A DNA stretch of 64,000 nucleotides from Epiperipatus broadwayi. Taxonomy: Eukaryota; Onychophora; Udeonychophora; Euonychophora; Peripatidae. Location: assembly GCA_028023455.1 (NCBI GenBank), contig JAQFVV010000278.1, positions 62,001 through 126,000 on the forward strand, written 5' to 3'. Within the stretch, counting starts at the first letter, position 1. Every line of letters begins with the position of its first letter. The notes under the pieces were generated by a model that searched no databases, was not told where the DNA came from, and saw nothing but the letters and a program-made list of their open reading frames with translations. The translations under genes were made by a program, and so were the position numbers. This document shows, piece by piece, positions 1 to 14,000 of this stretch.

Positions 1-3000
1 TTATGATTCCTGGCTAAATATTTATTTAAAATCACAATTTATTCTACTTCAACTAAGGCATTAAACAAACATTAATGAACTTGAAAATAATAGGTTATAA
101 TAGTTGGCTAGCTTGCACCATAAGCTAATTACCATTTTCCATAGATTTTACATCTTAGCACCTTTATGATATCTTACTATTAAACTCATATAATAAAATT
201 ATGAAGATTAACTTCAAGATAATTTATTGCTACTTCTAATTTAGCTGGCTAATATGATGATGGTGACTCATCATTACATTTCAACTACCTCATACTATAT
301 TAATTTTAAAACTTAGGATAAATAAAAACATTAATCAGAAGTCGCACATATGTTACTAGTTAACTTATTTAAAGTTCACATATTAATATTAAATTTAAAA
401 TTTATGGAACTTACAAACCCCTCGGCGAATTGCTCCATATGACGTCTATAAATAGCATTGTGTCTGTGTATTCCCATCATGCTATGCTGTAAATTGAGGA
501 ATTAAGTTATTAAATCTTGTGGATTTACTTGTATACTACTGGCAAAGCACAGTAGTACAATACGGATATTATTATGACCAACCAAAGCACTGAAAATTAC
601 TACCTCAATAACTAGCTATCATTGCTATAGCATTTATAAATACAACAGTCTACACCTTCTGTGGTGGACAATCTAGTCTTTTAAATAGCACATGAAGAAC
701 AATATCACTAATTAAGCTCCTTAGAGCAAGACAACCTGACTATACTATTGATGGCTCCCATGCTTATCTGTCAAGCATAAGTGAAGGTAAAGACATAGTC
801 TTACAACCTAAGAAAAGGGAAAACACACCAAAGACAAATGATTCTTTCCATGGAATCTAACTAAATAAGCTATATAAAATATTTTGGAACACTGTCATCT
901 CACCGCAAATACATATAATACTTGAAGATCATTTCCATCCCATAAACATCATAAATAGTATCTAGAGCTATAAAGCATATCTATTTTTCACACTGGCAAG
1001 ATACAAATTTATCGCTAATGATAAAGATTAATAGCTTGTATGATCATTAAAATCCACACATTAAATAATATCTGAAACCCACAGGAAAGTATTAGTCAAA
1101 ACGACTATAAACACATAAAATAGCATGGTAAATATTTGCATAAGATCAGGAATATGCACACGAACAATGAGCATAATAAATATTTATGAAAACAAGTCGA
1201 CAGAATAATGCAATAGATATTATTAATTAAATGGTTAACACAATAAATTTGTTCTCAGATCAATTCAAAATCTATTTTTTTGCTACGAATGATATTAAGA
1301 AAGTTATTAAAACTTCGGATAAACACACTTGTAATGATTATTTGTCCCAAGTTATAAAGAATAGGTAATTTTAAATTTAAACTCTTTGCCAATATATTTA
1401 AAATTACGTGTGTGTAATAAAATCTCTACACACTTTATTATAAACTCATTGAGACAATTTCAGATGGTAAAGTAAGAAACATTGGCATGTAACATAAAGC
1501 ATAAAATATATAACTATTATATTACTTTTTTTTTTAAAAAAAATACAAATTACAATAATAATGATGATGATAAATTCAGTTCATTAGTAAAGTTTTCTCA
1601 ACAGTAGGCAGATAATTTACAGCACGAGGACTCATATCTTTAGCTATGGGAATAATATCGACGCATTAGTATTTTCAAACCAATATGTTTACTTATTTAT
1701 TCTGTATAAAAAAACAACAACAATAATCTATAAATTCACTATGATAGTAGACAAGCACACGGATACAATATACTACTTTAAACATGAACAGGTCTGGATC
1801 CATTATATGGCACAATTTAATATTAACTAGCTAGTTTGAATATGACAATTTTGTACAATTCTTATTAAATTCTAGTAGTTATTTGCGGTTTCATTGAAAA
1901 AATATTTTAACAGTTTTTCCACTCTCTCCGAAGAAGCAGACGACAAAGCAACATCCCCGCCATAAATGAAATGATATGCCAGTCTTCATTAACAAATTTT
2001 TATTTTCATTTTAATTTTCAGAAAGCAGTATTCAATTTATTTAGGTTTTTTTTTTCATTTAGATATTTGTTGGTTGTTGTTTTTTTTTTGTTATAATTAA
2101 GATCGAACATTTACTTACATTATTTTAGTCTGGAACAAACAGTCTTAATATTTTTATTATTATTATTTTTAACTTGGTCTTAAATTTACTGCCATTAAAA
2201 ATGTGATTTATTGGCATAAAATGACTGTTTATCATTTTCCATATGATTTCGATTATTATTAAGATTTTCATTTGTTGAAAATATCTAAAGTTATATGTTA
2301 AATTAAAAGTATTATCTTGGCACATTATTATAAAATTTAGATTCGTTTAGTTAGGAAAGCATAAAACTTGATACCTTAATAATTTCTCCTTCAGCAATGC
2401 ATTGATGTGACGACTTTAAAGAACAAATATAATTTTTACTTGTTTTAAAAAACAAAAAGTAAAAACTAAAAGTTACACTGTTTTTTCTTTTTTTCTTTTC
2501 TTGTTAGGACAATCTCCGTGATGAAACTCTCACAATTCCCTCCAGTTCCATGCTCTTTTCTCCAGTATCAAAAAAACAACAATATCACATGTCCTCATTC
2601 TGTGTTTCAATTTCAAGTTTAATAATACTTAACGTGAATAAAGTTTTATTTTTTAAAAAAAAAATAATAATAATAATAAACATAAAATACATGTAATAAT
2701 TTTACTAATTTTTTTTTCATATTTTGTTTGCTGTTTTTATCAAAAGTTAAGAATAATAAATATTTTATTTGCCAAGTTTATTATCTATTTTACTTTTAAA
2801 AGTTAATAAATAAACTGAATATTTTAATAAATAAAATTAAAGATCTAAAAAAGTCAACATATACAACCATGCATGCACACACATCTAAGAGTGTAAAACT
2901 GATCCTATTTAAGGCAAGCTTCTTTTAATAATCCCCTCCAACTTTAAATAACCCAACAAATTTTCAACACTAAAAATTAAAATATTTATTCAGCTAACTT

Positions 3001-3420
3001 TCTTTCTTTCTTTTAACTTTTGATAAAAATTTTACATTATAAACGTGCACTTAATTAATTAAATATAAATAGCAGTTATATACTTTTTAAATATCTTTTA
3101 TTAGATAACTATTTAACTATAAATATATGAGATATTGCTTATTAGGTGAGAGCCTTTATCTATATATTAATTAAATGATATAGTTTTATGACTAGTTTAT
3201 TACTTGTATTTTTATCTTTTATTTTCTTTTTATGGCTAAGTATTATATACTGCACTGATAAATGTCTTAATACAAACAGGTGGCATATCACATGGTTACA
3301 ATATATTACAGCTATTTATAATTTATAATATCCCAAATTATTTCAACAAAACCTGTGTCTTATATATATATATAATCAATACAAGTCATATATCATGTGA
3401 CTTGCTTTAAGCTTGTATTG
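1..3420. other. AT-rich DNA without recognisable genes
   Basis: I see no coding region, RNA gene or repeat I can name here. The stretch has long A and T runs, for example near 1526-1545 and 2640-2680. The only open frame of any length is a 66-codon minus-strand frame near 2125-2325 with low-complexity composition. It could be intergenic DNA or intron. Confidence 0.6.
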
Positions 3421-3439
3421 CAGATATGAAATATAGGGA

Positions 3440-4055
3440 GCATGCCAATATCTCTAACAAGTTTTTATTGATAAGTGCCATAAGAGAAATCATTCAAAAT
3501 CTCTATCTAGAATTATCTCTATCCTCAGACCGGTTTCCAGCTTTTGGCTCACATCAGTGAGGCACTAGGACATTCAGGAGAAAGATCCAAAATACCAACT
3601 CAAAAGCCAACAGTTATCTAATACATAACGATTAAGTAAAAAATCTGAACATTTTCAGATACCTAAATGTCTTTAAATCCAGCTATCTTACTTAAATAGC
3701 TATATGGGTCAGAAAACAGTTTAGCTTCACTGTATATTAATATATTTCAGAGGCTATTAATATATGATGAAGCTGAGCTGTTTTCAGACCCATATAACTA
3801 TTTAAGTAGATAGTTGGATTTAAAAACATTTAGGTGTCTGAAAAAGTTCAGATTTTTTTATTTAATAGTTACATATTAGAAAAGTGCTGGCTTTTGAGTT
3901 GGGAATTTGGATCTAGTGTCTGAATGTCCTAGCACCTTGCTGAAATGAGCCAAAAGCTTGAAACTGGTCTGAGGATAGGGATAATTCTAGATAGACATTT
4001 TAATGGTTTCTCTTGTGTTACTTATCAATAAAAGCTTGTTATAGCTATGAGCACC
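3440..4055. repeat. Foldback repeat, ~300 bp inverted arms
   Basis: The left arm (about 3440-3741) and right arm (about 3756-4055) are imperfect reverse complements around a short AT-rich loop. Matching landmarks include the 'cctcagaccggtttccagc' block near 3524 against its complement near 3965. A second is 'atatgggtcagaaaacag' near 3702 against its complement near 3780. The arms contain no ORF. A diverged single arm lies at about 43470-43860. This is probably a non-autonomous foldback or MITE-like family. Confidence 0.8.
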
Positions 4056-4100
4056 ATTATATATATATATAATATTTAAAAACAAGTATGTTATATATAT

Positions 4101-7100
4101 TGTAATTTAATTAAAGAGTTCAAAAAAGATATTACCATACCTGAGTAGTCCATAGAATGATCATAAGTAAGGAGTTTATAATCAAGAATTATAAGTAAAT
4201 TATTAACAACAAGTATTATAGCAATGTATTATATTGGAAATCACGTGAAGTGAGTACACTAGTAATTCAATAAAATATAACTCAGGTATACAGGCAGTAG
4301 ATCTTATCCACTTTCATTTCTTGGTTTGATGTTAAGTGCATGTTTAAACAAATACTAAGTGAATATGGTCTAGCAGGGCGCCACTAGATTATCTGAATCT
4401 AGACATGGTTATATCTAATAACCTTTCACATGTACCGGGTTTGAATCCCCTTTTTGGTACTTTATTTCTAATAAAAATGGAAGATTTTGCTTTTTGAGCC
4501 ATATCACTATACGCACTAATATTTAGGTAAAAGTAAAACATCTTTAAACCAAAGTGGAGTATACTAGACATAAATCACTTCTCAGATCTTAACATAACAA
4601 ATGTGTTTCAATATTTTTATAAGTTTACTAGCTCAGATTATATATAACTAATTTAGGATGGCAATTCACTCATCCTTGCATGAAATAGATGACGGGATGT
4701 GGTTATAATAATACTAAGAAATCACTAAATATTATAAAATCAATATTTATTTATGGCCTTTAAACAGTTAAACAGCTCATTAATTAAAACGTTGATGACG
4801 ATGATGATGATGATAATAATAACAATAATGACAAGGGTTTCAACTACAGCTCTAGGACTAAGCCTAAACATAAAACTAATTTTTATAAAGAAATTCATAA
4901 TTATTGCTTAATTTTAGCATATTTACTTATATCTTAAATAACTAATATTCAACCATTGATGATGATGAATAATCACACTTAACAAAGACTACACTTAATG
5001 AAATATATACGCCTCGTTTAATAAAACAAACTAATATTTATTACTACATTTCTAACATATACATAAAAATTTCTAGATAAATATGAAAATTGACATGAAT
5101 AATAATAATAATAATAATTGATTATATAACAATCCTCAGATTAATTTTAAGTTCTTCCCCCTTTCCCTTCAAATGTATTTTGTATTAAGTTGGACGTCAC
5201 ATTGACCATGATTTTCACTCCATGAGAAAAGTATTTCAAGAAAAAAAAAAATATTATCTGCTCATTAGCACACATACTTTAAAAATCCAACATGTAAATA
5301 GAATGTAAAAAAAAAATGTTAGTAGAATTGAAAGAGCAAGTTTTAGAAAAGAGTTTTAAATCATTATCTCCCCCCCGTTCTTCTACCTCTGAAATGCTAT
5401 ACTTAACTTGAAACAAAATAATCTAATATTCTAATACTACTCATTATTTCACATTCACTCGCAATTATACACATATAAAAATATCATTATGTATGTGCGT
5501 GTTTTATCCCATGATAACAAAATATTATTTAAAACCAAAATAATAATATATTAGTTAAAACTAAAATCATAATACCATAAAAAAAAATTGTTTTACACAT
5601 TAATATTTTTCATAACTGTAAAATTAATAAACAAATAATTTTCATACATTCAAGATAATTTATGAAGCTCAAAGTTATTATTAGTAAGACATTCTTGTTT
5701 TTAATCGATCTGAATAGTCTTTAAAAGTTCTTTAAATAAAATATACCACTTTATTGCTAAAATGTTTATTAAGACTGATATCATAAAGAAAATAGATATA
5801 AAAAGTCATATTACCGATCTTTTGTTTGTGGCGAATTTCCAAGGGTTCAAACTTGTCTTGTATAATGTCTATATTTCTGCAGCTACTATTTCCGTTTTAT
5901 GTGGGAACAATCTCTTTCTTGAGGTGTATAACTATTTGATGATGATGACTCTATTGAGGTTATTTGCTTTAGTGGACAATTTGGAAATCATTATATTAAT
6001 TTTTCTTCTCTTCCTGTCAAGCATGTGGATGAAATACAGCAGTTGTTTTCCCATTTATAAATTTTCTTGAGTTTAAAATCAGTTGTTGTAACAATTAATT
6101 GGACTTGATGATTAATATTTATCAGTAGATTAATTCATCTTCTTTGAATGCAGGTGAATGCTTTCTTCCTTCTATTAAAAACATCTTATTTCTCTGGTCA
6201 GTTGAAAGGTGTAGAATATTATTTTAGACACATCTTTTCTTTCCTATGTGATGTGCAGCTTCCCCAGATGGTCCAGAACCGATGGGACATACATATAATT
6301 TTTCTAGCCAGACATTTCTTATATTTTCAGCATTCAATTGGATAGTTTAATAATCTGAATCATAAACAATAATCCTAATAATAATTCAAGACAGCTTTTT
6401 ATATCCAATTTTTAGCTAACTTAACCAATCAGAGATAGCATCACTTGCTATTTTTGGACAAATTTGTTTTAATTAGATCTCTAATTTATTTTCAACTAAA
6501 TTATTTTTCAACTGAAAAGTTTAATCCTTTTTCCAGACACTTTTGTTTAAAAAAAAAATAGACTCAATCCTTATTTCCTTTCTTTTCTTTTTTTTTCTTT
6601 TTTTTTAACATCCAGGTAACATTTCAAATCTTTGAGCTTCCTTCTTTAGATCTTGAGATAAGACAATTTCAAAATTAGAGCTCTGACCCATTATAAGCTT
6701 CCAAAGTGAAAAACAATTATTTACAAAAAAAAAATTGCTACAAAGATTGATATCTGATTAAACAGATTTCCTCTTTTAACAAACAATTGTACAAAAAAAA
6801 TAATTTGACAGATTTAATACTTCCTTTTCTTTCAATATTTAGGAAATGTAAATTTTTGTATGTAATGTACACACATCCTTCATTCTTTCAAATCATTCAT
6901 AAACTAACATTAAATAATATAATTGCTAGCTTAGTAATTATAACCCAATTATTTAATTAAATCTGTAACTTTTAAATCCCACTTATAATTAAAGAAAAGC
7001 AAAATAAAAGCATAGAATAAAATATTAGAATTGATCAAGCATAGGTTAGTTTTAAAGAAAGTTAAAATGTTTAATATTTGAAATATAAAACAATTAAATA

Positions 7101-7398
7101 ATTTACACATACATTGCCTATATGTATGCATTATAACTTTGCTTTTTAACAGAAAAACTAAATATTAAATAGTTTAAATGTGTGTATTACCTTTCTATCA
7201 ACACACAAACAAATAAAGCATATAATTGTTGACCCACTCTCTGTCTAAAGTTTTTAGAACTGGACCTTGTAGGGTTTGAACTTGGATGCCCTACAGCTTC
7301 TTTTATGGTTATATAAAATTGTGATGATGATTTTTGGTTTACCTTTTCTACATGCACATTACTATAAATTTATCTAGTGACTAAATTGTAATGGCACA
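4101..7398 (-). repeat. 3' LTR of element 1
   Basis: This 3298 bp copy begins TGTAATTTAATTAAAGAG and ends GGCACA on the plus strand, and it matches 11043-14300 almost throughout. Differences are a few substitutions and indels, mostly in A runs and AAT repeats. For example the 5762 reading frame shifts in its last ~20 codons relative to 12667. It carries internal (GAT)n near 4797 and (AAT)n near 5100. Plus-strand frames at 5762-6070 and 6148-6345 run antisense to the element and are probably fortuitous. At over 3 kb the LTR is far longer than usual. Confidence 0.85.
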
Positions 7399-7415
7399 AC
7401 TTTCTCCCCCTTCGG
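7399..7415 (-). promoter_or_regulatory. Polypurine tract of element 1
   Basis: Read on the minus strand this is a purine-rich run (GAAGGGGGAGAAAG) that touches the 3' LTR. It is the expected primer site for plus-strand DNA synthesis and fixes the element's orientation. Confidence 0.75.
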
Positions 7416-7711
7416 ATAAAATCATCAGCACTTTTGTTTTAACTATATTTTTAAAAAAAATCCTAACTAATAAATACACTAATAATAATAAACACTTATA
7501 ATATATATATAAAAAAAAATTAACTACTGGTAAATATATTTTTCATTAGAAAACCTAAAAGTAATTTATTTGGAGATCTTTGCCAAGCTATTCTGCTGAA
7601 GTATAAGGGATCAAACTCCTAGCATTATAGGTTCCTTTGTTCCCCTCAAGAGCAGCAAGCATAAAGGCATTCTCTCCTATTTTCTTGGTAATTTGGAATG
7701 GCTTTTTCTTT

Positions 7712-9812
7712 TCAAATCATATTGTGGTCTGCATAAAATTGCACATGTACATCCAGTCCATTTTTAATATTTCCATTTTTCATCTTGACTGGATATTTAT
7801 AAAACATATCCGGAGGATTTATTTTATATAACCTCCTCTTACAAACTCTATTTAGAAATATGGACTCTTGGTACCATACATAATATGCCTTGAAGTTTTT
7901 CAGAGAGATTGACTCTCTATACCATACATACTTTATTTTTAAACTTTCCAGAAAGATTGACTCCCTGTACCATATATAAGGCACTTTGAAGTTTCCCAGA
8001 GAGATTGACTTTCTATACCAGATATCATTCACATTTAAATCTTCCAGAGATATTGATTCTCCGGGCCATATACAATTTATTTTTAAATTTTCTAGAAAGG
8101 TTGACTCTTTGTACCATATATAAGGCACATTTAACTTTTCCAGAGCATTTAAATTTTTCAGAGAGATTGATTCTCTGTATGATACACACTGGACATTTAC
8201 ATTTTTCAGAGAGATAGGTTCTCTGTACCATATATAATGGACATTTAAACTCTTCAGAGAGATTGACTCTCTGTACCAGATATTATTCATTACATCTTCC
8301 AAAGAGGTTGATTCTCTGTGCCATGTATAATTTATTTTTAAACTCTCTAAAAAGGTTGACTCTTTGTACCAAATATAAGGCACACTTAAATTTAACAGAG
8401 CATTTAAATTTTTCAGAGAGATTGATTCTCTGTCTGATACACACTGGACATTTACATTTTTCAGAGAGATTGCCTCTCTGTACCAGATATAACTTATTTT
8501 TGACTTTTCCAGAGCAGTTGAATTTTTCAGAGAGATTTGGACATTTACATTTTTCAGAGAGATTGCCTCTCTATACCATATATAAGGTATCTCCAATCTA
8601 TTTAAGAAGACAGATTTTTGAAACCACACATGCTGGTTAGTTACTAGATTGAGAACTACAGACTGTTGAAACTTTTGCTCTCTTTCTAAAATAACTGGTT
8701 TCATCTCCCTTATTGCCTCTCTTAAATCAATCATCTTATCGGATGCATGAAGTTTTTCCTCCAACTCTCTTTTCCCTCTTTTCACTTCATGATCTATCCC
8801 AATCTGCTCTTTGGTCATCATCTCATTTACTTTCTTTACTGGGAGATTTGGTATTATGGCTACTATTGGCCTTTCTACTTTTTGGAGCCTATTCTCTATC
8901 AGTGTATCTAACTTTACATTATTTTCTTTATTATCAGTGGTCGGACTATCCAGATTATCTTTTAAAACTGGTAAGCTCTGACTACCTTTCCGTTTTACAA
9001 GTCTAACATATTCACCCATCTCTCCTGCTCTATCTTCTAAAGAGGTTTCAGCATTATCTTCTAATCTCTGACTACCTTCTATTATACTTTCTGCACTCTT
9101 TTTGCTATCCTCTCTTAGACTTTCTATCCATCTTTTCACAGAACGACAAACCTTTTGTTCCAGACTTTCCTTATTTCTTTTGGATTTGTTATAATCTTCT
9201 TGTATATTTTGATACATACAATCTTTCATCAGTCTGGTCAATTTTATACCTGATAGTGCTTCCTTCTTTATTCGAATCTGAAACTCTTCAGTACTTGTTA
9301 CTATCCCCTTTACTTTTACAGTAACTTCTAATCCCATTACAACCTCTCCATCCTCTTCTTTATAAAGATTATTAACTCCAGGAATTGAGGCTCTTTTCCC
9401 ATGCTTCTCTATTTTATTTCCCAAAGCTATAGGAATTTTATTGTTGTTTTCAACAGAGCTATTGATATTTTCTTTTAATTCATCTTCACTCCTCTTATCC
9501 TCTTTTTTTAAACTTTCTACACTTTCTATGCCTTTTTTATCATCTCTTAAACTTTCTCTCCAGATTCTATTATCTTCTAGCATACTTTTAAGCATCTGCA
9601 TTATTTTGTCCATGTCTGATGGTGCCATCTTTGCTGTCTGAGCCTGGCCCACTTCTGGCTTCTCATCTACCATTTCTGTACTTGAGGCCTTATTATTGCT
9701 ACTGACTTTAGAGGCATTTTCCTCTATTTCCTCTTTTTTCAGGATAAAAATGATTACTGATCCCTGGGATTGGGACACCCTCCTCTTCCATACTATAATT
9801 TAGTTCACTCAT
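7712..9812 (-). CDS. Gag-position protein with 16-residue WYRESISLKN repeats
   Basis: This is the only long ORF of element 1. A continuous open frame runs from 9778 to 7712 (688 codons), but its first codon is GTG. The likely true ATG lies at 9812-9810 in another frame, which meets this one at an A-rich run near 9745-9735, so this copy probably has a small frameshift. Residues ~1-380 are highly charged and Lys/Glu-rich. They start with a Met-rich amphipathic stretch (DKIMQMLKSMLEDN) and look coiled-coil-like. Residues ~384-643 are about sixteen imperfect repeats of 16 residues, pattern YIWYRESISLKNLNVP, twice interrupted by a longer 22-residue unit. The C-terminus is basic and contains NPPD. 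I see no Cys-His knuckle and no enzyme motif. Position after the PBS suggests a Gag-like or accessory role; no function can be assigned. Confidence 0.6.
7850..8630 (-). repeat. 48-bp coding minisatellite
   Basis: A tandem repeat with a 48-bp period encodes the 16-residue repeats of the element 1 protein. Units such as 'agagattgactctctgtacc' recur with substitutions that mostly keep the WYRES and SLKN cores. The pattern of short and 22-residue units is itself duplicated (compare about 8100-8215 with 8345-8460), which suggests growth by block duplication. Plus-strand frames here are shadows of the repeat. Confidence 0.85.
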
Positions 9813-11022
9813 GTTATAAAATTACATATATCCCATCTGTACTTCCCTGACCATCAAAAATCCACACATCTTCTCCCTGTCTGACACCTATTCTGACCAA
9901 CTGACTGATTTGATTTTCACCTTATTATGCATTACAAATACAACAAAAAAAATTTTAATATCCTTATTTAATGAACTACACAACAATAATCTATATAGTG
10001 CATGTCTGTCTGTAATAGCCCAAATTATACATTCATCCATTCTCCCAGAAATCCGACAGATATTGACAGTCCACAGAATGACTAGCAGTTCACAATCTTG
10101 AGATAAATAAAAGAATTTATTCACAGCACTATAATCACACAATGCATCACGAGCACTCAGAAGATCATCCCAATTCGATCACTATTAACTACCACAACCC
10201 TTGATTGAATGAAACAAACTCTGTTGCAATAAAAGAAGTATTTCAAGTCTTAGGGGCTAAAGTAGATAAACTATGCCTTGCTCTCTCTCTCTTGTTGTCT
10301 TATGTGGCAAGTATCAAGGAATGCCCTGCTTATTATAGATTACTGAAAACTAAGCCTTGCTCTCTCTCTTGGAGACTTATAGGCTGATATCATGGCAGGA
10401 CTACTGTTAACTGCTTCATGATAAAATAAAGATAACATATAAATTGGGTTGGAGCAGTGAATGGGTTTGATCATTCATAAGTTACACGAAATACACAGCA
10501 TTCTCAAGGCAATGACAAAACTCTCCACTCATCATCAAAACTGCAATCTAACCAACCAAACTCCAACGATCAACCATCCAATCAAACCTCTAAAATCATA
10601 GACTTTTTACAAAATGAACTCCCCAAACACACATGAGACTACTATTCCATAATTCATCACTATTACTATGCCTATCCTATCTGGCAATAAATCATTTTAA
10701 TGTTCCAAAACAAACAAAAAAAAATCTATTATTTATTTCACCTTTGTCTTAAGTTGTGATATTCATCTCTATTTTCAAAATTGATAAAAAAAAACTAAGC
10801 TGTTTTATGGCTGTACCCATTTTATCATCATCAATGAAAGATTAAATCATATTAAACATCATCATCTAAAATAAGACTGTTTGGCCAAGAAAATTTTGTA
10901 AGACAAAAAAAAATTTTTACTGAAAAAAAAAAATTTTACTAAAAAAAAAATTTCTCTATTTTTAACCACACATCTCCCATCATTCTATAGACTCTCTTTT
11001 TCAGGTATATGGTAAAATATCA
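9813..11022 (-). other. Untranslated leader of element 1
   Basis: About 1.2 kb lies between the gag-position ORF and the primer-binding site. I see no coding potential. It includes a CT-rich block repeated near 10278-10298 and 10355-10372 and, at 10905-10955, poly-A/T tracts. It is expected to hold leader and packaging functions, but I cannot point to a specific signal. Confidence 0.5.
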
Positions 11023-11041
11023 GGCCCCAGTTGGGTGTCCA
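11023..11041 (-). promoter_or_regulatory. Primer-binding site of element 1 (lysine tRNA-like)
   Basis: The minus strand reads TGGACACCCAACTGGGGCC one base after the 5' LTR. It resembles the lysine-tRNA primer sites of LTR elements (TGGCGCCCAACGTGGGGC), with two substitutions in the first six bases and one missing base. The better preserved site in element 2 supports the assignment. Confidence 0.7.
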
Positions 11042-11042
11042 T

Positions 11043-14000
11043 TGTAACATAATTAAAGAGTTCAAAAGATATTACCATACCTGAGCAAAGGAGTCCAAAT
11101 ATCAAGAATTATGGGGAAATTGTTAATAACCAGTATTATAACTCAGGTATATGGAAATCACGTGAAGTGAGTACACTAGTAATTCAATAAAATATAACTC
11201 AGGTATACAGGCAGTAGATCTTATCCACTTTCATTTCTTGGTTTGATGTTAAGTGCATGTTTAAACAAATACTAAGTGAATATGGTCTAGCAGGGCGCCA
11301 CTAGATTATCTGAATCTAGACATGGTTATATCTAATAACCTTTCACATGTACCGGGTTTGAATCCCTTTTTGGTACTTTATTTCTAATAAAAATGGAAGA
11401 TTTTGCTTTTTGAGCCATATCACTATACGCACTAATATTTAGGTAAAAGTAAAACATCTTTAAACCAAAGTGGAGTATATTAGACATAAATCACTTCTTA
11501 GATCTTAGCATAACAAATGTGTTTCAATATTTTTATAAGTTTACTAGCTCAGATTATATATAACTAATTTAGGATGGCAATTCACTCATCCTTGCATGAA
11601 ATAGATGACAGGATGTGGTTATAATAATACTAAAAAATCACTAAATATTATAAAATCAATATTTATTTATGGCCTTTAAACAGTTAAACAGCTCATTAAT
11701 TAAAACGTTGATGACGATGATGATGATGATAATAATAATAACAATAATGACAAGGGTTTCAACTACAGCTCTAGGACTAAGCCTAAACATAAAACTAATT
11801 TTTATAAAGAAATTCATAATTATTGCTTAATTTTAGCATATTTACTTATATCTTAAATAACTAATATTCAACCATTGATGATGATGAATAATCACACTTA
11901 ACAAAGACTACACTTAATGAAATATATACGCCTCGTTTAATAAAACAAACTAATATTTATTACTACATTTCTAACATATACATAAAAATTTCTAGATAAA
12001 TATGAAAATTGACATGAATAATAATAATAATAATAATTGATTATATAACAATCCTCAGATTAATTTTAAGTTCTTCCCCCTTTCCCTTCAAATGTATTTT
12101 GTATTAAGTTGGACGTCACATTGACCATGATTTTCACTCCATGAGAAAAGTATTTCAAGAAAAAAAAATATTATCTGCTCATTAGCACACATACTTTAAA
12201 AATCTAACATGTAAATAGAATGTAAAAAAAAAATGTTAGTAGAATTGAAAGAGCAAGTTTTAGAAAAGAGTTTTAAATCATTATCTCCCCCCTCTCTTCT
12301 ACCTCTGAAATGCTATACTTAACTTGAAACAAAATAATCCAATATTCTAATACTACTCATTATTTCACATTCACTCACAATTATACACATATAAAATATC
12401 ATTATGTATGTGCGTGTTTTATCCCATGATAACAAAATATTATTTAAAACCAAAATAATAATATATTAGTTAAAACTAAAATCATAATACCATAAAAAAA
12501 AATTGTTTTACACATTAATATTGTAAAATTAATAAACAAATAATTTTCATACATTCAAGATCATTTATGAAGCTCAAAGTTATTATTAGTAAGACATTCT
12601 TGTTTTTAATCGATCTGAATAGTCTTTAAAAGTTCTTTAAATAAAATATACCACTTTATTGCTAAAATGTTTATTAAGACTGATATCATAAAGAAAATAG
12701 ATATAAAAAGTCATATTACCGATCTTTTGTTTGTGGCGAATTTCCAAGGGTTCAAACTTGTCTTGTATAATGTCTATATTTCTGCAGCTACCATTTCCGT
12801 TTTATGTGGGAACAATCTCTTTCTTGAGGTGTATAACTATTTGATGATGATGACTCTATTGAGGTTATTTGCTTTAGTGGACAATTTGGAAATCATTATA
12901 TTAATTTTTTCTTCTCTTCCTGTCAAGCATGTGGATGAAATACAGCAGTTGTTTTCACATTTATAAATTTTCTTGAGTTTAAAATCAGTTGTTGTAACAA
13001 TTAATTGGACTTGATGATTAATATTTATCAGTAGATTAATTCATCTTCTTTGAATGCAGGTGAATGCTTTCTTCCTTCTATTAAAAACATCTTATTTCTC
13101 TGGTCAGTTGAAAGGTGTAGAATATTATTTTAGACACATCTTTTCTTTCCTATGTGATGTGCAGCTTCCCCAGATGGTCCAGAACTGATGGGACATACAT
13201 ATAATTTTTCTAGCCAGACATTTCTTATATTTTCAGCATTCAATTGGATAGTTTAATAATCTGAATCATAAACAATAATCATAATAATAATTCAAGACAG
13301 CTTTTTATATCCAATTTTTAGCTAACTTAACCAATCAGAGATAGCATCACTTGCTATTTTTGGACAAATTTGTTTTAATTAGATCTCTAATTTATTTTCA
13401 ACTAAATTATTTTTCAACTGAAAAGTTTAATCCTTTTTCCAGACACTTTTGTTTAAAAAAAAAATAGACTCAATCCTTATTTCCTTTCTTTTCTTTTTTT
13501 TCTCTTTTTAACATCCAGGTAACATTTCAAATCTTTGAGCTTCCTTCTTTAGATCTTGAGATAAGACAATTTCAAAATTAGAGCTCTGACCCATTATAAG
13601 CTTCCAAAGTGAAAAACAATTATTTACAAAAAAAATTGCTACAAAGATTGATATCTGATTAAACAGATTTCCTCTTTTAACAAACAATTGTACAAAAAAA
13701 AATAATTTGACAGATTTAATACTTCCTTTTCTTTCAATATTTAGGAAATGTAAATTTTTGTATGTAATGTACACACATCCTTCATTCTTTCAAATCATTC
13801 ATAAACTAACATTAAATAATATAATTGCTAGCTTAGTAATTATAACCCAATTATTTAATTAAATCTGTAACTTTTAAATCCCACTTATAATTAAAGAAAA
13901 GCAAAATAAAAGCATAGAATAAAATATTAGAATTGATCAAGCATAGGTTAGTTTTAAAGAAAGTTAAAATGTTTAATATTTGAAATATAAAACAATTAAA

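Noticed and set aside
5762-6070. 102-codon plus-strand frame, repeated at 12667-12966
   Set aside because: It is antisense within the LTRs of element 1. The C-terminal part shifts frame between the copies, as expected for non-coding DNA. A faint resemblance to a LINE endonuclease was not strong enough to call.
8005-8640. Plus-strand frames across the 48-bp repeat
   Set aside because: Shadows of the minus-strand coding minisatellite.
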